Positions 1-7,193 are shown, counted from the stretch's first letter. The stretch is DNA of 12,219 bases from Chloroflexota bacterium (GCA_021823905.1 JAKALX010000071.1:1-12219); one strand, 5' to 3'. Numbers and translations are program-made. Notes: a model not told the origin generated them from the sequence alone.

Positions 1-527
1 TCGACGATCCCGTGCTGATGGCCGGCCAGGGGACGGCGGCCATGGAGCTGATCGAAGACGTGGGCCCACTCGACTGGGTGCTCACGCCGGTCGGCGGCGG
101 CGGTCTGCTTTCGGGCACCGCCACCGCTGTGAAGGCGCTGTGTCCAACCGCCAGGGTCGCCGGCTTCGAAACCGAGGGCGCCGACGACTGGGTCCAGAGC
201 CTCGCCCGTGGCGAGCGCGTCCTCATCGACCCGCCTACCACGATCGCGGACGGCATCCGCACCAGGCAGCCGGGCGTCCACACGTTCGCGGTTGTGCGGA
301 CGCTGGTCGACGCCGTACACACCGTAACGGACGAACAGGTCAAGGCCGCGATGCGGTTCATGGTTCAGCGCATGAAGCTGCTCGTCGAACCGACCGGCGC
401 GGTGGGCGCCGCCGGCGTGCTCTCGGGGAAGCTCGGCGACCTGAGCGGGCAGCGCGTCGGCGTCATCGTCTCCGGCGGCAACGTCGACGCGGACGTCCTC
501 TGCCAGGTGCTCATGGAGGGGCGCTGA
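1..527 (+). CDS. Threonine dehydratase / serine racemase-type PLP enzyme, C-terminal part (5' truncated)
   Basis: The frame is open from the left edge (first whole codon at 3), so only the last ~174 residues are visible. Family hallmarks are clear: a DDPVLMAGQGT segment, the tetraglycine loop VGGGGLLSG that holds the PLP phosphate, TTIADGIRT, a VEPTGAVGAAG block and a closing VSGGNVD. These define the fold-type II PLP family that deaminates threonine or serine to a 2-oxoacid, or racemises serine. The catalytic PLP-lysine lies upstream of the window. The protein ends about a dozen residues after SGGNVD, so it lacks the ACT-like regulatory domain of biosynthetic IlvA and is probably the short catabolic or racemase form. 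The stop at 525-527 faces the convergent reductase stop at 531 with 3 nt between them. The family is secure; substrate cannot be decided here. Confidence 0.9.
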   Translation, partial: DDPVLMAGQGTAAMELIEDVGPLDWVLTPVGGGGLLSGTATAVKALCPTARVAGFETEGADDWVQSLARGERVLIDPPTTIADGIRTRQPGVHTFAVVRTLVDAVHTVTDEQVKAAMRFMVQRMKLLVEPTGAVGAAGVLSGKLGDLSGQRVGVIVSGGNVDADVLCQVLMEGR

Positions 528-530
528 TGC

Positions 531-1520
531 TTATGTCGCCCCCTCGGCCGTTCGCACCAGATCCTCAATGCTCATCGAGCCTGGTTTGATCAGGCCGGCC
601 GCCATCGCCACCGCCTGCTTTCTTACGAGATCGTTGTAGGGTGTCGCCACGCTGTGCAGCCGCCCCAGCAAGCAGATCTCGCCGTTGAGATAGTCAACCT
701 CGATCGTAGAGTGCCCGCGCATCACGCTCTGCCAGGTTGAGCTCGCGCCGCGCGCTTGCCCGCCGACCGGCTGCGAACGGTAGTGGCCGATCACACGCTG
801 CTGGTACTCCTCCGGGTCCGTCCAGGCGATACCGGCAGCGCGGTAGCAGGCGACCGCCTCCTCGCGCAGCTTCGCGGCAACGTCGCCCATCGCGCCGCCC
901 GCTCCCCAGGCCGTCTGCCCGACGACCACTTCGAGCCCGTTTCCGAGGTTGAGTTGCAGCTTCCGATACTTCAGCTTCATCGGCTCCGGATCGGCATCGG
1001 CGACGAATTTCGATGCCCGCAATGCCGCGCACACCGCTTCGATCGTGCTGTCGAGCCCCGACGGAAACCGCCCGGCGTGGAGCGCGCCGGTCAGGGGCGC
1101 CGCCGAGGCGATGACCTCGCCTGGCTCGAGGTGCGTCGCCGGCAGCGCCACGAGCATCGCGTAGACGTTCGCGAAGCGCCGGGCCGCCAGCCGCTCGTTC
1201 TCAACGCCGTTCTGGGCGCAGACCACCGGTATGTCCGGTGGCGCGGCAAGCTCCAGGGAGTGGAGCGCCGCTTCGGTGTCCTGCGTCTTCATGGTCAGGA
1301 AGACGACATCGTCCGCGCGGAAATCAATCTCCGCCGGGCTCCCAACAGCCGTGATCGGCAGTTGATAGTCGCCGTCTGGAGTCCGCAGCCGGAGTCCGCG
1401 CTCCTTCAGTGCGTCGAGATGGCGGCCGCGAGCGATGAGCACGACTTCGTGGCCCGACAGGTGCAGGCGCCCACCGATCGAACCGCCAATTCCGCCCGCG
1501 CCGAAGATGATGAACCGCAT
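531..1520 (-). CDS. 2-dehydropantoate 2-reductase family protein (ketopantoate reductase-like)
   Basis: A 329-aa NADP-dependent reductase of the ApbA/PanE family, which reduces ketopantoate to pantoate on the route to pantothenate and CoA. The N-terminus carries the Rossmann motif GAGGIGG (residues 7-13). CAQNGVEN places N104 where PanE has its substrate Asn. K187 in RKLQLN matches the catalytic lysine, with N191 four residues on. S260/S261 and E274 (in TIEVDYLNGE) match the C-terminal substrate-binding Ser and Glu. The frame extends to 1580, but the ATG at 1518-1520 is chosen because the Rossmann strand starts there and GAGGGGG lies about 8 nt upstream. No pantothenate genes are nearby, and many family members reduce other 2-oxoacids, so panE is not assigned. 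It is divergent from the SRAP gene and convergent with the dehydratase. Confidence 0.88.
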   Translation of the reverse strand: MRFIIFGAGGIGGSIGGRLHLSGHEVVLIARGRHLDALKERGLRLRTPDGDYQLPITAVGSPAEIDFRADDVVFLTMKTQDTEAALHSLELAAPPDIPVVCAQNGVENERLAARRFANVYAMLVALPATHLEPGEVIASAAPLTGALHAGRFPSGLDSTIEAVCAALRASKFVADADPEPMKLKYRKLQLNLGNGLEVVVGQTAWGAGGAMGDVAAKLREEAVACYRAAGIAWTDPEEYQQRVIGHYRSQPVGGQARGASSTWQSVMRGHSTIEVDYLNGEICLLGRLHSVATPYNDLVRKQAVAMAAGLIKPGSMSIEDLVRTAEGAT

Positions 1521-1551
1521 GTTGGAACCCCCTCGCAATCCTCTCGACGCG

Positions 1552-1557
1552 ATCGTA
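1552..1557 (-). promoter_or_regulatory. Putative -10 element of the ketopantoate reductase-like gene
   Basis: TACGAT on the minus strand would start a transcript near 1545, giving a leader of about 25 nt that includes the Shine-Dalgarno before the ATG at 1520. No good -35 is seen at 16-18 nt, so this is tentative. Confidence 0.3.
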
Positions 1558-1620
1558 GGCACTGCCCCGCTGCGCGCCATCGCAACAGGCGGGACGGCGC
1601 GGCGATCGGCGCCGGCGCGC

Positions 1621-1626
1621 TATGCT
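1621..1626 (+). promoter_or_regulatory. Putative -10 element of the SRAP gene (leaderless)
   Basis: TATGCT ends 8 nt before the start codon at 1635. A transcript would therefore begin at or within a few bases of the ATG, and there is no Shine-Dalgarno. No -35 hexamer is recognisable in the GC-rich upstream sequence. The geometry matches leaderless genes. Confidence 0.42.
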
Positions 1627-1634
1627 CGGGATGC

Positions 1635-2315
1635 ATGTGCGGCCGCATCACGATGACGGAGAAGAACTCGCAAGTGCTCGCGGAGGAGCTTGGCGTGCCG
1701 CCGTCGGCCGTTCCGGCGAGCTACAAGCCGCGCTACAACCTGGCGCCGATGCAGGAGCACTTTATCGTTCGTCTGCGGCGTGAGGAGCGAGAGCTCCTCG
1801 TGGCGCGCTGGGGGCTCGTCAATCGCTGGGCGAAGGACAACCGCGACGCGGCGAAGCGGATCAACGCCCGCGCGGAGACCATCGACACCAGTGGAGTCTT
1901 CCGTGACGCCTTCAAGCTGCGGCGGTGCGTCGTTCCCTGTGACGGCTACTACGAATGGACCGGTCCGAAGACGGCACGGCAGCCGCTCTGGTTTCATCGG
2001 CCATACGGCGGCCTGCTCTTGCTCGCGGGACTTTACGAATCCTGGCAGCGTGAGCCAGGCCTATGGGAGACCACCTTCACCGTGATCACGACCGGCGCGA
2101 ACCAGCTGGCTGCCGCCATCCACGACCGGATGCCGGCGATTCTTCTGCCGGATAACGTGGACGCCTGGCTGGACGAGCGGAACCCCGACCTTGCAGGGTT
2201 GAAGCGGCTGCTGGCGCCCGCGCCGGCGGAGCTGCTGGTCGCGACCCCGGCCTCGCCGCTCGTCAACAACGTCGCGAACGACAGCGCCGAATGCCTCGGC
2301 GACCACGCACGATAG
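1635..2315 (+). CDS. SRAP-domain protein (YedK/HMCES-type abasic-site crosslinking protein)
   Basis: A 226-aa protein close to the usual length of bacterial SRAP proteins. In this family Cys2, exposed after removal of Met1, forms a thiazolidine crosslink with abasic sites in single-stranded DNA, shielding them during replication. The sequence opens MCGR, placing Cys2 correctly. N77 (INARAET), E107 (GYYEW) and H163 (IHDRMP) correspond to the conserved Asn, Glu and His of E. coli YedK (N75, E105, H160). The frame stays open upstream to 756, but that stretch is antisense to the reductase. The ATG at 1635 is fixed by the family's invariant Met-Cys start. The ATG at 1631 is out of frame. No SOS genes or LexA-like box were noticed nearby. 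It ends before a strong hairpin terminator. Confidence 0.95.
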   Translation: MCGRITMTEKNSQVLAEELGVPPSAVPASYKPRYNLAPMQEHFIVRLRREERELLVARWGLVNRWAKDNRDAAKRINARAETIDTSGVFRDAFKLRRCVVPCDGYYEWTGPKTARQPLWFHRPYGGLLLLAGLYESWQREPGLWETTFTVITTGANQLAAAIHDRMPAILLPDNVDAWLDERNPDLAGLKRLLAPAPAELLVATPASPLVNNVANDSAECLGDHAR

Positions 2316-2344
2316 CCGGCCAGTTGCGTCGGGACCCCCACGCG

Positions 2345-2372
2345 AAAGGGCCGCTCCGGAGAGCGGCCCTTT
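2345..2372. terminator. Bidirectional intrinsic terminator between SRAP and the ABC ATPase gene
   Basis: A perfect 12-bp inverted repeat, AAAGGGCCGCTC / GAGCGGCCCTTT, with a 4-nt CGGA loop. The stem core is GC-rich, and A/T ends supply a short T-run in either direction. It lies between the convergent SRAP stop (2315) and the ATPase stop (2398), so it can serve both transcripts. Confidence 0.88.
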
Positions 2373-2397
2373 GCTGTGACCTGACAATGCGCGGGCG

Positions 2398-3426
2398 TTA
2401 CACCCGGTGGCACCAGACCCAGTGCTCCTTGTCGGCGGTGCCGACGTTGCGCCAGTCGGGGCGCCGGTTACGGCACTCGTCGATGGCGATGGGGCAGCGG
2501 GTATGGAAGACGCAGCCGCTGGGCGGCCGCAACGGGCTCGGCACGTCGCCGAGGAGAATGATGCGCTCGCGCTTGCGCTCGATCTCCGGGTCGGGGATCG
2601 GCACCGCGGAGAGCAACGCCTTGGTGTAAGGATGGAGCGGGTTCTCGAAGATCGAGTCCCGGTCCGTCAGCTCCATGATGTGGCCGAGGTACATCACCGC
2701 GACGCGGTCGCTGATGTGACGCACGACCGAGAGGTCGTGAGCGATGAACAGGTACGTCAGCCCGAACTGATCCTGAAGATCCTGGAGCAGGTTGATGATC
2801 TGCGCCTGGATCGACACGTCGAGGGCCGAGACCGGCTCGTCGCAGACGATGAAGTCCGGCTCCACGGCGAGCGCGCGGGCGATACCGATGCGCTGGCGCT
2901 GGCCGCCGGAGAACTCGTGCGGGAACCGGTTCGCGAAGTACGGGTTCAGGCCCACCGTCTGGAGGAGGTTCTGGACCTTCTCCTTCTTCTCCTTGCCGCT
3001 GGCCAGGTGGTGGATCGTCAGCGGCTCGCTGATGATGCTGCCGACGGACATACGCGGGTTCAAGCTCGCGTAGGGGTCCTGGAAGATCATCTGCATCTTG
3101 CGCCGGAAGCGGCGAAGGTCGCGGCCCTTGAGCTTGGTCAGGTCCTGGCCTTCGAAGTTGACAGCGCCGGCGGTTGGCCGGTTGAGCTGGAGGATAGCCT
3201 TGCCGGTGGTGCTCTTGCCGCAGCCCGACTCGCCCACGAGGCCGAGCGTCTCTCCCCGCTTTACCTGGAAGCTGATGCCGTCGACAGCGCGCACGTCGGC
3301 GACCTTGCGCTGGAAGATGAGTCCGGCCGTAACCGGGAAGTAGACCTGCAGATTCTGGACGTCGACGAGGACTTCGCCGGACGTGCCCGCGGCGGACTGC
3401 CGAGAGGAGGAACTAGCCTGCTGCAC
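2398..3426 (-). CDS. Dipeptide/oligopeptide ABC transporter ATP-binding protein (DppF/OppF type)
   Basis: A 342-aa ATPase of the peptide/nickel importer family, acting on the inner face of the membrane to power peptide uptake. From the GTG start: Walker A GESGCGKST (65-73), Q-loop Q116, signature SGGQRQ (173-178), Walker B ending DEP (196-198), and switch His230. The C-terminal oligopeptide domain has C305, C311, C318 and C339 (CX5CX6C plus a late Cys), the pattern associated with an iron-sulfur cluster in related transporters. The frame runs to 3600, but that extension is antisense-like and overlaps the partner. A GGAGG (3436-3440) points to GTG at 3424-3426 (9 nt away) or TTG at 3427-3429 (6 nt away). 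Either start overlaps the upstream ATPase gene by 14-17 nt, so translation is likely coupled. Confidence 0.9.
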   Translation of the reverse strand: MQQASSSSRQSAAGTSGEVLVDVQNLQVYFPVTAGLIFQRKVADVRAVDGISFQVKRGETLGLVGESGCGKSTTGKAILQLNRPTAGAVNFEGQDLTKLKGRDLRRFRRKMQMIFQDPYASLNPRMSVGSIISEPLTIHHLASGKEKKEKVQNLLQTVGLNPYFANRFPHEFSGGQRQRIGIARALAVEPDFIVCDEPVSALDVSIQAQIINLLQDLQDQFGLTYLFIAHDLSVVRHISDRVAVMYLGHIMELTDRDSIFENPLHPYTKALLSAVPIPDPEIERKRERIILLGDVPSPLRPPSGCVFHTRCPIAIDECRNRRPDWRNVGTADKEHWVWCHRV

Positions 3427-4414
3427 CAACTGCGACCTCCCTGTGCACGCGCTCGGATTCCCAGCACGCTGCGTAGTGTTTGTCGGCGACAAGGCCGAAG
3501 GGCGGGTACTCGTCTTTGCAGCGCTCCACCCGCCACGCGCAGCGGGGGTAGAACGGGCAACCCGGGGGCAGGTGCGCGAGGTCCGGGGGAAGGCCCTCAA
3601 TTGGGACCAACTTCTCCTTGCGCGTTTCGTCGAGCCGCGGCACGGAGTTCAGCAGGCCCACCGTGTAAGGATGCTTCGGGTTCCCGTAGAGCTCCTGCGC
3701 CGAGGCCGTCTCGATGATGCGGCCCGCGTACATCACGTTCACCCGGTCCGCGTACCGCGCGACCACGCCCAGGTTGTGGGTAATGATGATGACGGCTGTC
3801 CCGAACTCACGGCTGAGCCGGTTCATGACCTCGAGAATCTGCGCCTGGATGGTCACGTCGAGCGCCGTCGTGGGCTCGTCCGCCAGCAGCAGCTTCGGGT
3901 TGCAGCTCATGGCCATTGCGATCATGACGCGCTGACGCATGCCGCCGGAGAACTGGTGCGGGTAGTCGTCGAGCCGCGCCCGCGCTTCCGGGATTCCCAC
4001 CATTTCGAGCAACTCGGCCGCCCGCTCGCGGGCTGCCTTGCCATGCAGATCCATGTGCAGTTCGAGCGCCTCGGTCATCTGCCGACCGATGGTGAGCACC
4101 GGGTTGAGCGACGTCATCGGCTCCTGGAAGACCATCGCGATGTCGTTGCCGCGGATCTTCCGGATCTCGTCCTCGTCAAGCTTGAGGATGTCCCGGCCCT
4201 GGAAAAGAATCTCGCCCGAGACGATCTTTCCCGGTGGCTGCGGGATCAACCGCAAGATCGACAAAGCAGAAACACTCTTACCGCAGCCCGATTCGCCGAC
4301 CAGGCCGAGTGTCTCTCCCTCTTCCACCACGAAAGAGACGCCGTCAACCGACTTGACGGTGCCTTCCTGGGTGTAGAAGTAGGTGCGCAGGTCCTTGACC
4401 TCGAGTAGCGCCAT
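3413..4414 (-). CDS. Dipeptide/oligopeptide ABC transporter ATP-binding protein (DppD/OppD type)
   Basis: A 333-aa partner of the downstream ATPase; the two form the heterodimeric motor of a peptide importer. Walker A GESGCGKS (40-47), Q-loop Q97, signature SGGMRQR (156-162), Walker B LLLADEP (175-181) and switch His213 are all present, so it should hydrolyse ATP. The C-terminal domain has C286, C292, C299 and C317 in the same CX5CX6C arrangement as its partner. The ATG at 4412-4414 follows AAGGAG at about 6 nt. No permease or solute-binding gene lies within the window on either side; upstream are two tRNA genes. The membrane parts must therefore be elsewhere. Peptides are the usual substrate of this family, but nickel and other solutes are known, so the substrate is open. 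Confidence 0.92.
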   Translation of the reverse strand: MALLEVKDLRTYFYTQEGTVKSVDGVSFVVEEGETLGLVGESGCGKSVSALSILRLIPQPPGKIVSGEILFQGRDILKLDEDEIRKIRGNDIAMVFQEPMTSLNPVLTIGRQMTEALELHMDLHGKAARERAAELLEMVGIPEARARLDDYPHQFSGGMRQRVMIAMAMSCNPKLLLADEPTTALDVTIQAQILEVMNRLSREFGTAVIIITHNLGVVARYADRVNVMYAGRIIETASAQELYGNPKHPYTVGLLNSVPRLDETRKEKLVPIEGLPPDLAHLPPGCPFYPRCAWRVERCKDEYPPFGLVADKHYAACWESERVHREVAVGAAG

Positions 4415-4490
4415 GGGCCTCTCCTTCTTCGTCCCGGTCGCCCGGAGCTACGGCCTCCGGCCGTTGAGCATCCCCCGGTTCGAGTCTTTG

Positions 4491-4572
4491 TGGGGAAGAG
4501 GAGACTCGAACTCCCACGCCTTTCGGCACATGATCCTAAATCATGCTCGTCTGCCCATTCCGACACTTCCCC
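4491..4572 (-). tRNA. tRNA-Leu, anticodon UAG
   Basis: An 82-nt cloverleaf. The acceptor stem is GGGGAAG/CTTCCCC with discriminator A. The anticodon stem CATGA/TCATG closes the loop TTTAGGA, giving anticodon TAG. A class II variable arm (GCC-GAAA-GGC) and a T-arm GGGAG-TTCGAGT-CTCCT (one G-U pair) follow. CCA is not encoded; the sequence after the discriminator is CAA. The class II arm agrees with leucine. Confidence 0.95.
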
Positions 4573-4626
4573 ATCAAGTGCGCGGGCGCCCCGCCGGAGC
4601 GAGCCACCCGAGACAGAACAGCGTGG

Positions 4627-4699
4627 TGAGCCGCGTAGGACTCGAACCTACAACCTAGTGATTAAGAGTCACTTGCTCTGCCAATTGAGCTAGCGGCCC
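4627..4699 (-). tRNA. tRNA-Lys, anticodon CUU
   Basis: A 73-nt cloverleaf. Acceptor stem GGGCCGC/GCGGCTC with one G-U pair, D-arm GCTC/GAGC, anticodon stem AGTGA/TCACT around loop CTCTTAA (anticodon CTT), and T-arm GTAGG-TTCGAGT-CCTAC. Discriminator A, no encoded CCA. It lies 54 nt upstream of tRNA-Leu on the same strand, probably in one transcript. Confidence 0.95.
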
Positions 4700-4715
4700 C
4701 CGAGGGACGGGCGGG

Positions 4716-4746
4716 AGTATACCATGACCCACTTTGCGTTCAGCAA
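4716..4746 (-). promoter_or_regulatory. Promoter of the tRNA-Lys/tRNA-Leu unit
   Basis: On the minus strand TATACT (4716-4721) is a 5/6 match to the -10 consensus and is preceded by TGG, making an extended -10. TTGCTG (4741-4746) is a -35 candidate at a long 19-nt spacing. The predicted start is near 4709, about 10 nt before mature tRNA-Lys. It may also feed the ABC ATPase genes, for which no separate promoter is evident. Confidence 0.6.
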
Positions 4747-4937
4747 CTCGGAATTAACTCACCATAACCATGAGCGGAGCAACCCGCCGTTGTGAACGCC
4801 TGCTGCCCTGGCGAGCCGGCGGAAACGCGCCACGCGCGCGCCCATCGAGCCCGGCTCAGCCCATCGTCGCACCCACCGGCAAACGGTCAAGGAACACGAG
4901 CGTCGCGCCCGGCCGGTCACGCGGGGCCGCCAACACT
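4747..4937. other. Intergenic stretch with no recognised gene
   Basis: The region between the tRNA promoter and the small ORF at 4938. The only open frames are short, rich in Arg, Ala and Pro, and lack a convincing ribosome-binding site. No RNA fold, strong inverted repeat or terminator was recognised. Confidence 0.4.
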
Positions 4938-5099
4938 TCACGCCACGCCCTGGCGCTCACTCGTTCGCAGCTCACGAAGGCGCGCCTTCAGGTGCATCAG
5001 CACCGGCGACGAGAGGTTTGAGAATCCGTCGCCGCCCATCGATTCGACGAGCCGCACCGCGTCGTCGATGGCGGCCGCGTAGCCCTCAGCCCAGATCAC
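4938..5099 (-). CDS. Small protein of unknown function (53 aa), probable
   Basis: No family is recognised. The chosen GTG (5097-5099) is preceded by GAGGGA at 6 nt, a better ribosome-binding site than that of the ATG at 5139-5141 in the same frame, which would add 14 residues. Third codon positions are predominantly G or C, as expected for a coding frame in this genome. The protein is soluble and probably helical: an N-terminal helix-like segment with WAEGYAAAIDDAVRLVESMG, a short Gly/Ser-rich turn, then a basic amphipathic stretch LKARLRELR. There is no signal peptide, membrane segment or cysteine. It lies 95 nt downstream of the O-methyltransferase on the same strand and could share its transcript. 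A chance ORF cannot be excluded. Confidence 0.5.
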   Translation of the reverse strand: MIWAEGYAAAIDDAVRLVESMGGDGFSNLSSPVLMHLKARLRELRTSERQGVA

Positions 5100-5194
5100 G
5101 CCCGATCCCTCGCGCCCGTTGCAACCTCGACTTCGTTCCATGAAGGATTCTTCGGCATGTCTGGGTCGCCGGGTTAGGGGGAACGAAGAACGGC

Positions 5195-6202
5195 TCAGCC
5201 AGGCTTGCGCGCCGAGACGACGCTGTTTTGCGGGCCCAGCTCCGACGCGCGGCAGTCGCCGAATCCGGCCTCGGCCAGCAAGGCGCAAACCTGGCTTCGC
5301 GTCCGGTTCTCCCCACCCAGGAGCGCCATGGTCAGGCCGCTGGCCGCCGGGTGGTCTGGCCCCGTTGCGTCCTCGGCCAGCATCGGCTCGGTCACCACGA
5401 TGGCGCCGCCCGGCTCCAGCGCCCGGAAACAGCGCGCCAGGATCTGGCGGCAGTCGTCGTCGCCCCAGTCGTGCAGGATGCTCGACAGGAGGAGCACGTC
5501 GTGGCCCCGCGGGAGCTCGTCCTCGAAGAACGAGCCGGCCACGAATCGCAGCCGCTGCGAAAACCCGGCCGCGGCCGCCCGCTCCTCCGCAAGCGCGCGG
5601 ATGCCCTCGACGTCGAAAATTGTCGCGGAAAGGTGCGGCTGGGAGCGAAGGATCGCGATCGCGTAGCCACCCGCGCTCCCACCGACATCAAGCAGGCGCC
5701 GGTACGGCGAGAAGTCGACCTGCGTGACGAGTTGCCGGCCGCCATGCACCGCGTTTGCGAACATCCCTTCCGCGAACCACCGCTGCTCGTCGGCGCCGAA
5801 GCTGGCGAACATGTCGTGCTGACCCTCGGGCGTCCAGGGCATGCCCGTCGCCAGCGACTCCGGCAGTTGACGAATCGCGTCGTAGAACCCGCCGAACAGC
5901 AATCCCCGGCCACCCACATAGCGCGGGCTTTCGCGGACGAGGAAGGTTGAAGCGGCGGCGGTATTGGCGAAACGCCCGTCGTCGCCGAGCCGCACGAGGC
6001 CGTTCGCGCTCAGAAACGAGAAGAGCGCCGGCAGCACCCGCTTCGAGAGCCCGAAGGCAGCGGCGACGCCGCCGAGGGTGAGCGGCTCGCGTTCCAGCCG
6101 GTCGAACAGCCCGAGACGGAGGCAGAACACCAGCGCCTGGGCGCGGACCGCTCCGTCCTGGAGCGCGTAGATGCGGAACCGGGCCAGTTCGAGGTCGTCC
6201 AT
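5195..6202 (-). CDS. SAM-dependent O-methyltransferase, COMT-type (Methyltransf_2 family)
   Basis: From the ATG at 6200-6202 this is a 335-aa protein, the usual size for bacterial members of the caffeate/hydroxyneurosporene O-methyltransferase family, which methylate hydroxyls on small aromatic or polyketide molecules. Residues ~1-95 form the winged-helix dimerisation domain (LRLGLFDRLEREPLTLGG, then FLSANGLVR). The Rossmann domain follows, with SAM motif LLDVGGSAGG (~170-179), acidic D198 in IFDVEG, and SILHDWGDDD, where H244 matches the family's catalytic base. GGAIVVTEPML is a later conserved strand. An in-frame GTG at 6236-6238 would add 12 residues; neither start has an ideal ribosome-binding site. 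It is divergent from the phosphodiesterase gene. No biosynthetic cluster surrounds it, so the substrate cannot be named. Confidence 0.9.
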   Translation of the reverse strand: MDDLELARFRIYALQDGAVRAQALVFCLRLGLFDRLEREPLTLGGVAAAFGLSKRVLPALFSFLSANGLVRLGDDGRFANTAAASTFLVRESPRYVGGRGLLFGGFYDAIRQLPESLATGMPWTPEGQHDMFASFGADEQRWFAEGMFANAVHGGRQLVTQVDFSPYRRLLDVGGSAGGYAIAILRSQPHLSATIFDVEGIRALAEERAAAAGFSQRLRFVAGSFFEDELPRGHDVLLLSSILHDWGDDDCRQILARCFRALEPGGAIVVTEPMLAEDATGPDHPAASGLTMALLGGENRTRSQVCALLAEAGFGDCRASELGPQNSVVSARKPG

Positions 6203-6260
6203 CCCTCCATGATCTCCGTCCCGGCGCCCTCGTGCCACTGGCCGCCAGCGTTATGGCGCG

Positions 6261-6266
6261 TACACT
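6261..6266 (+). promoter_or_regulatory. Putative -10 element of the GDPD gene (leaderless)
   Basis: TACACT ends 6 nt before the GTG at 6273, so transcription would start at or next to the start codon. No Shine-Dalgarno is present. The spacing is almost the same as at the SRAP gene. No -35 is recognisable. Confidence 0.42.
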
Positions 6267-6272
6267 GGCGCC

Positions 6273-7193
6273 GTGGATCACCCCGTCTCAACCCGACTCG
6301 CCATGGACGTGCATGGACGCCGGAGAGTGATCTGCTGCCATCGCGCCACGCTCTCGGGCCGCTTCCCGCCGAACTCCCTTGCCGCCATCGAAGAGTGCGT
6401 CGAGGCGCGCGTCCCACGCCTCGAAATCGACGTCCGCTTCCTCTCGGACGACGCGATGCTGATCTTCCACGATGACCTTCTCGACCGCGAAACTACCGGC
6501 TCGGGTCCCGTCGGCGCCCTTGATCGGGCAACCGCCGCCAGACTTCGCTACCGCGAGGATGAAACCCACGGCCTCTGCTTTCTGGCCGAGGTTGCCGACG
6601 CGATGAAGGCGGGCGAGACGCTCCTCCAGGTCGACCTGAAGCTGATGCGGCCGCTTTCGAAGCAGCGCCTCGATCTGCTCGCCGCCGCCCTGGAACCAAT
6701 CCGCGACCGCTGCCTGATTGGATCCCAGGCGCATTGGAACCTGCGCCCGCTTGCCGGGCGCGGCTTCCGCGTTGCCCTCGACCCGACGTTGCAATGGCAC
6801 TATCTCCCGGGAAGGGACCCGTCGCTCACGCCCTCCCGTCTCGGCGTTCACGGCCTCTGGGACGACGCGCCGCTCGCGCACATTCGCCACGCATCCGCGC
6901 TCGATTACCTCGAAGCGCGGCTCGACGACCTCGCCGGACTCCTCCCGAGCGCCACCGAATGGATGGTCGACGTCCGCACGATCGACCACCTTGCCACGCT
7001 CGGTTTGCCGCTGGGCGAAGCGTTGCTGGCACGCGGCGTCGAGCTTGCCACCTGGACGCTCCGCGACCGGGGCGCCGCCGAGACGGCGCCCGTCCTGGAG
7101 CGGCTCTTTCAGCTGGGGACAACGACCGTCATCGCCGACGACGCCCCGGCGATCGCGCGCTACACCGCCGCTCTCTCGGCCCAAAGCTTGTAA
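6273..7193 (+). CDS. Glycerophosphodiester phosphodiesterase family protein
   Basis: A 306-aa TIM-barrel protein of the GDPD family, whose members hydrolyse glycerophosphodiesters to glycerol-3-phosphate and an alcohol. Visible motifs: HR (H23, R24), E51 and D53 in LEIDVRF, catalytic-type H66 in IFHDDLLDRETTGSG, and C-terminal TWTLRD and TTTVIADDA matching the family's closing strands. The usual metal-binding E-x-K is D121-L-K123 here (VDLKL), a conservative but unusual change. There is no signal peptide, so it is probably cytoplasmic and may act on recycled lipid headgroups. GTG at 6273 fits a leaderless start; ATG at 6303 (10 residues shorter) is the alternative, and neither has a clear Shine-Dalgarno. 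The stop overlaps the repeat block upstream of the pilin gene. Confidence 0.85.
   Translation: MDHPVSTRLAMDVHGRRRVICCHRATLSGRFPPNSLAAIEECVEARVPRLEIDVRFLSDDAMLIFHDDLLDRETTGSGPVGALDRATAARLRYREDETHGLCFLAEVADAMKAGETLLQVDLKLMRPLSKQRLDLLAAALEPIRDRCLIGSQAHWNLRPLAGRGFRVALDPTLQWHYLPGRDPSLTPSRLGVHGLWDDAPLAHIRHASALDYLEARLDDLAGLLPSATEWMVDVRTIDHLATLGLPLGEALLARGVELATWTLRDRGAAETAPVLERLFQLGTTTVIADDAPAIARYTAALSAQSL

Noticed and set aside
756..1634. Upstream in-frame extension of the SRAP gene giving a 519-aa protein
   Set aside because: It is antisense to the reductase and Arg-rich without domain sense; SRAP proteins must begin Met-Cys, which fixes the start at 1635.
3427..3600. N-terminal extension of the DppF-type ATPase
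   Set aside because: It would overlap the upstream ATPase gene by almost 190 nt with an Arg/Ser/Thr-rich sequence foreign to the family; GGAGG before 3426-3429 marks the real start.
2407..3717. Long plus-strand open frame (436 codons) opposite the ABC ATPase genes
   Set aside because: The minus strand encodes complete, motif-rich ATPases; the plus-strand translation is low-complexity Asp/Val/Leu/Arg, as expected for a GC-rich antisense shadow.
3383..4408. Plus-strand open frame (341 codons) opposite the DppD-type gene
   Set aside because: Antisense shadow of a clear ATPase gene; no recognisable motifs or ribosome-binding site.
4450..4464. Hairpin ACGGCC-TCC-GGCCGT between tRNA-Leu and the DppD-type gene as a terminator
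   Set aside because: Only 6 bp, a 3-nt loop and no T-run on either strand.
5131..5188. 9-bp inverted repeat CTTCGTTCC / GGAACGAAG with 40-nt separation after the O-methyltransferase
   Set aside because: Arms are short for such a long loop and there is no T-run; repeats of this size are expected by chance in 12 kb.
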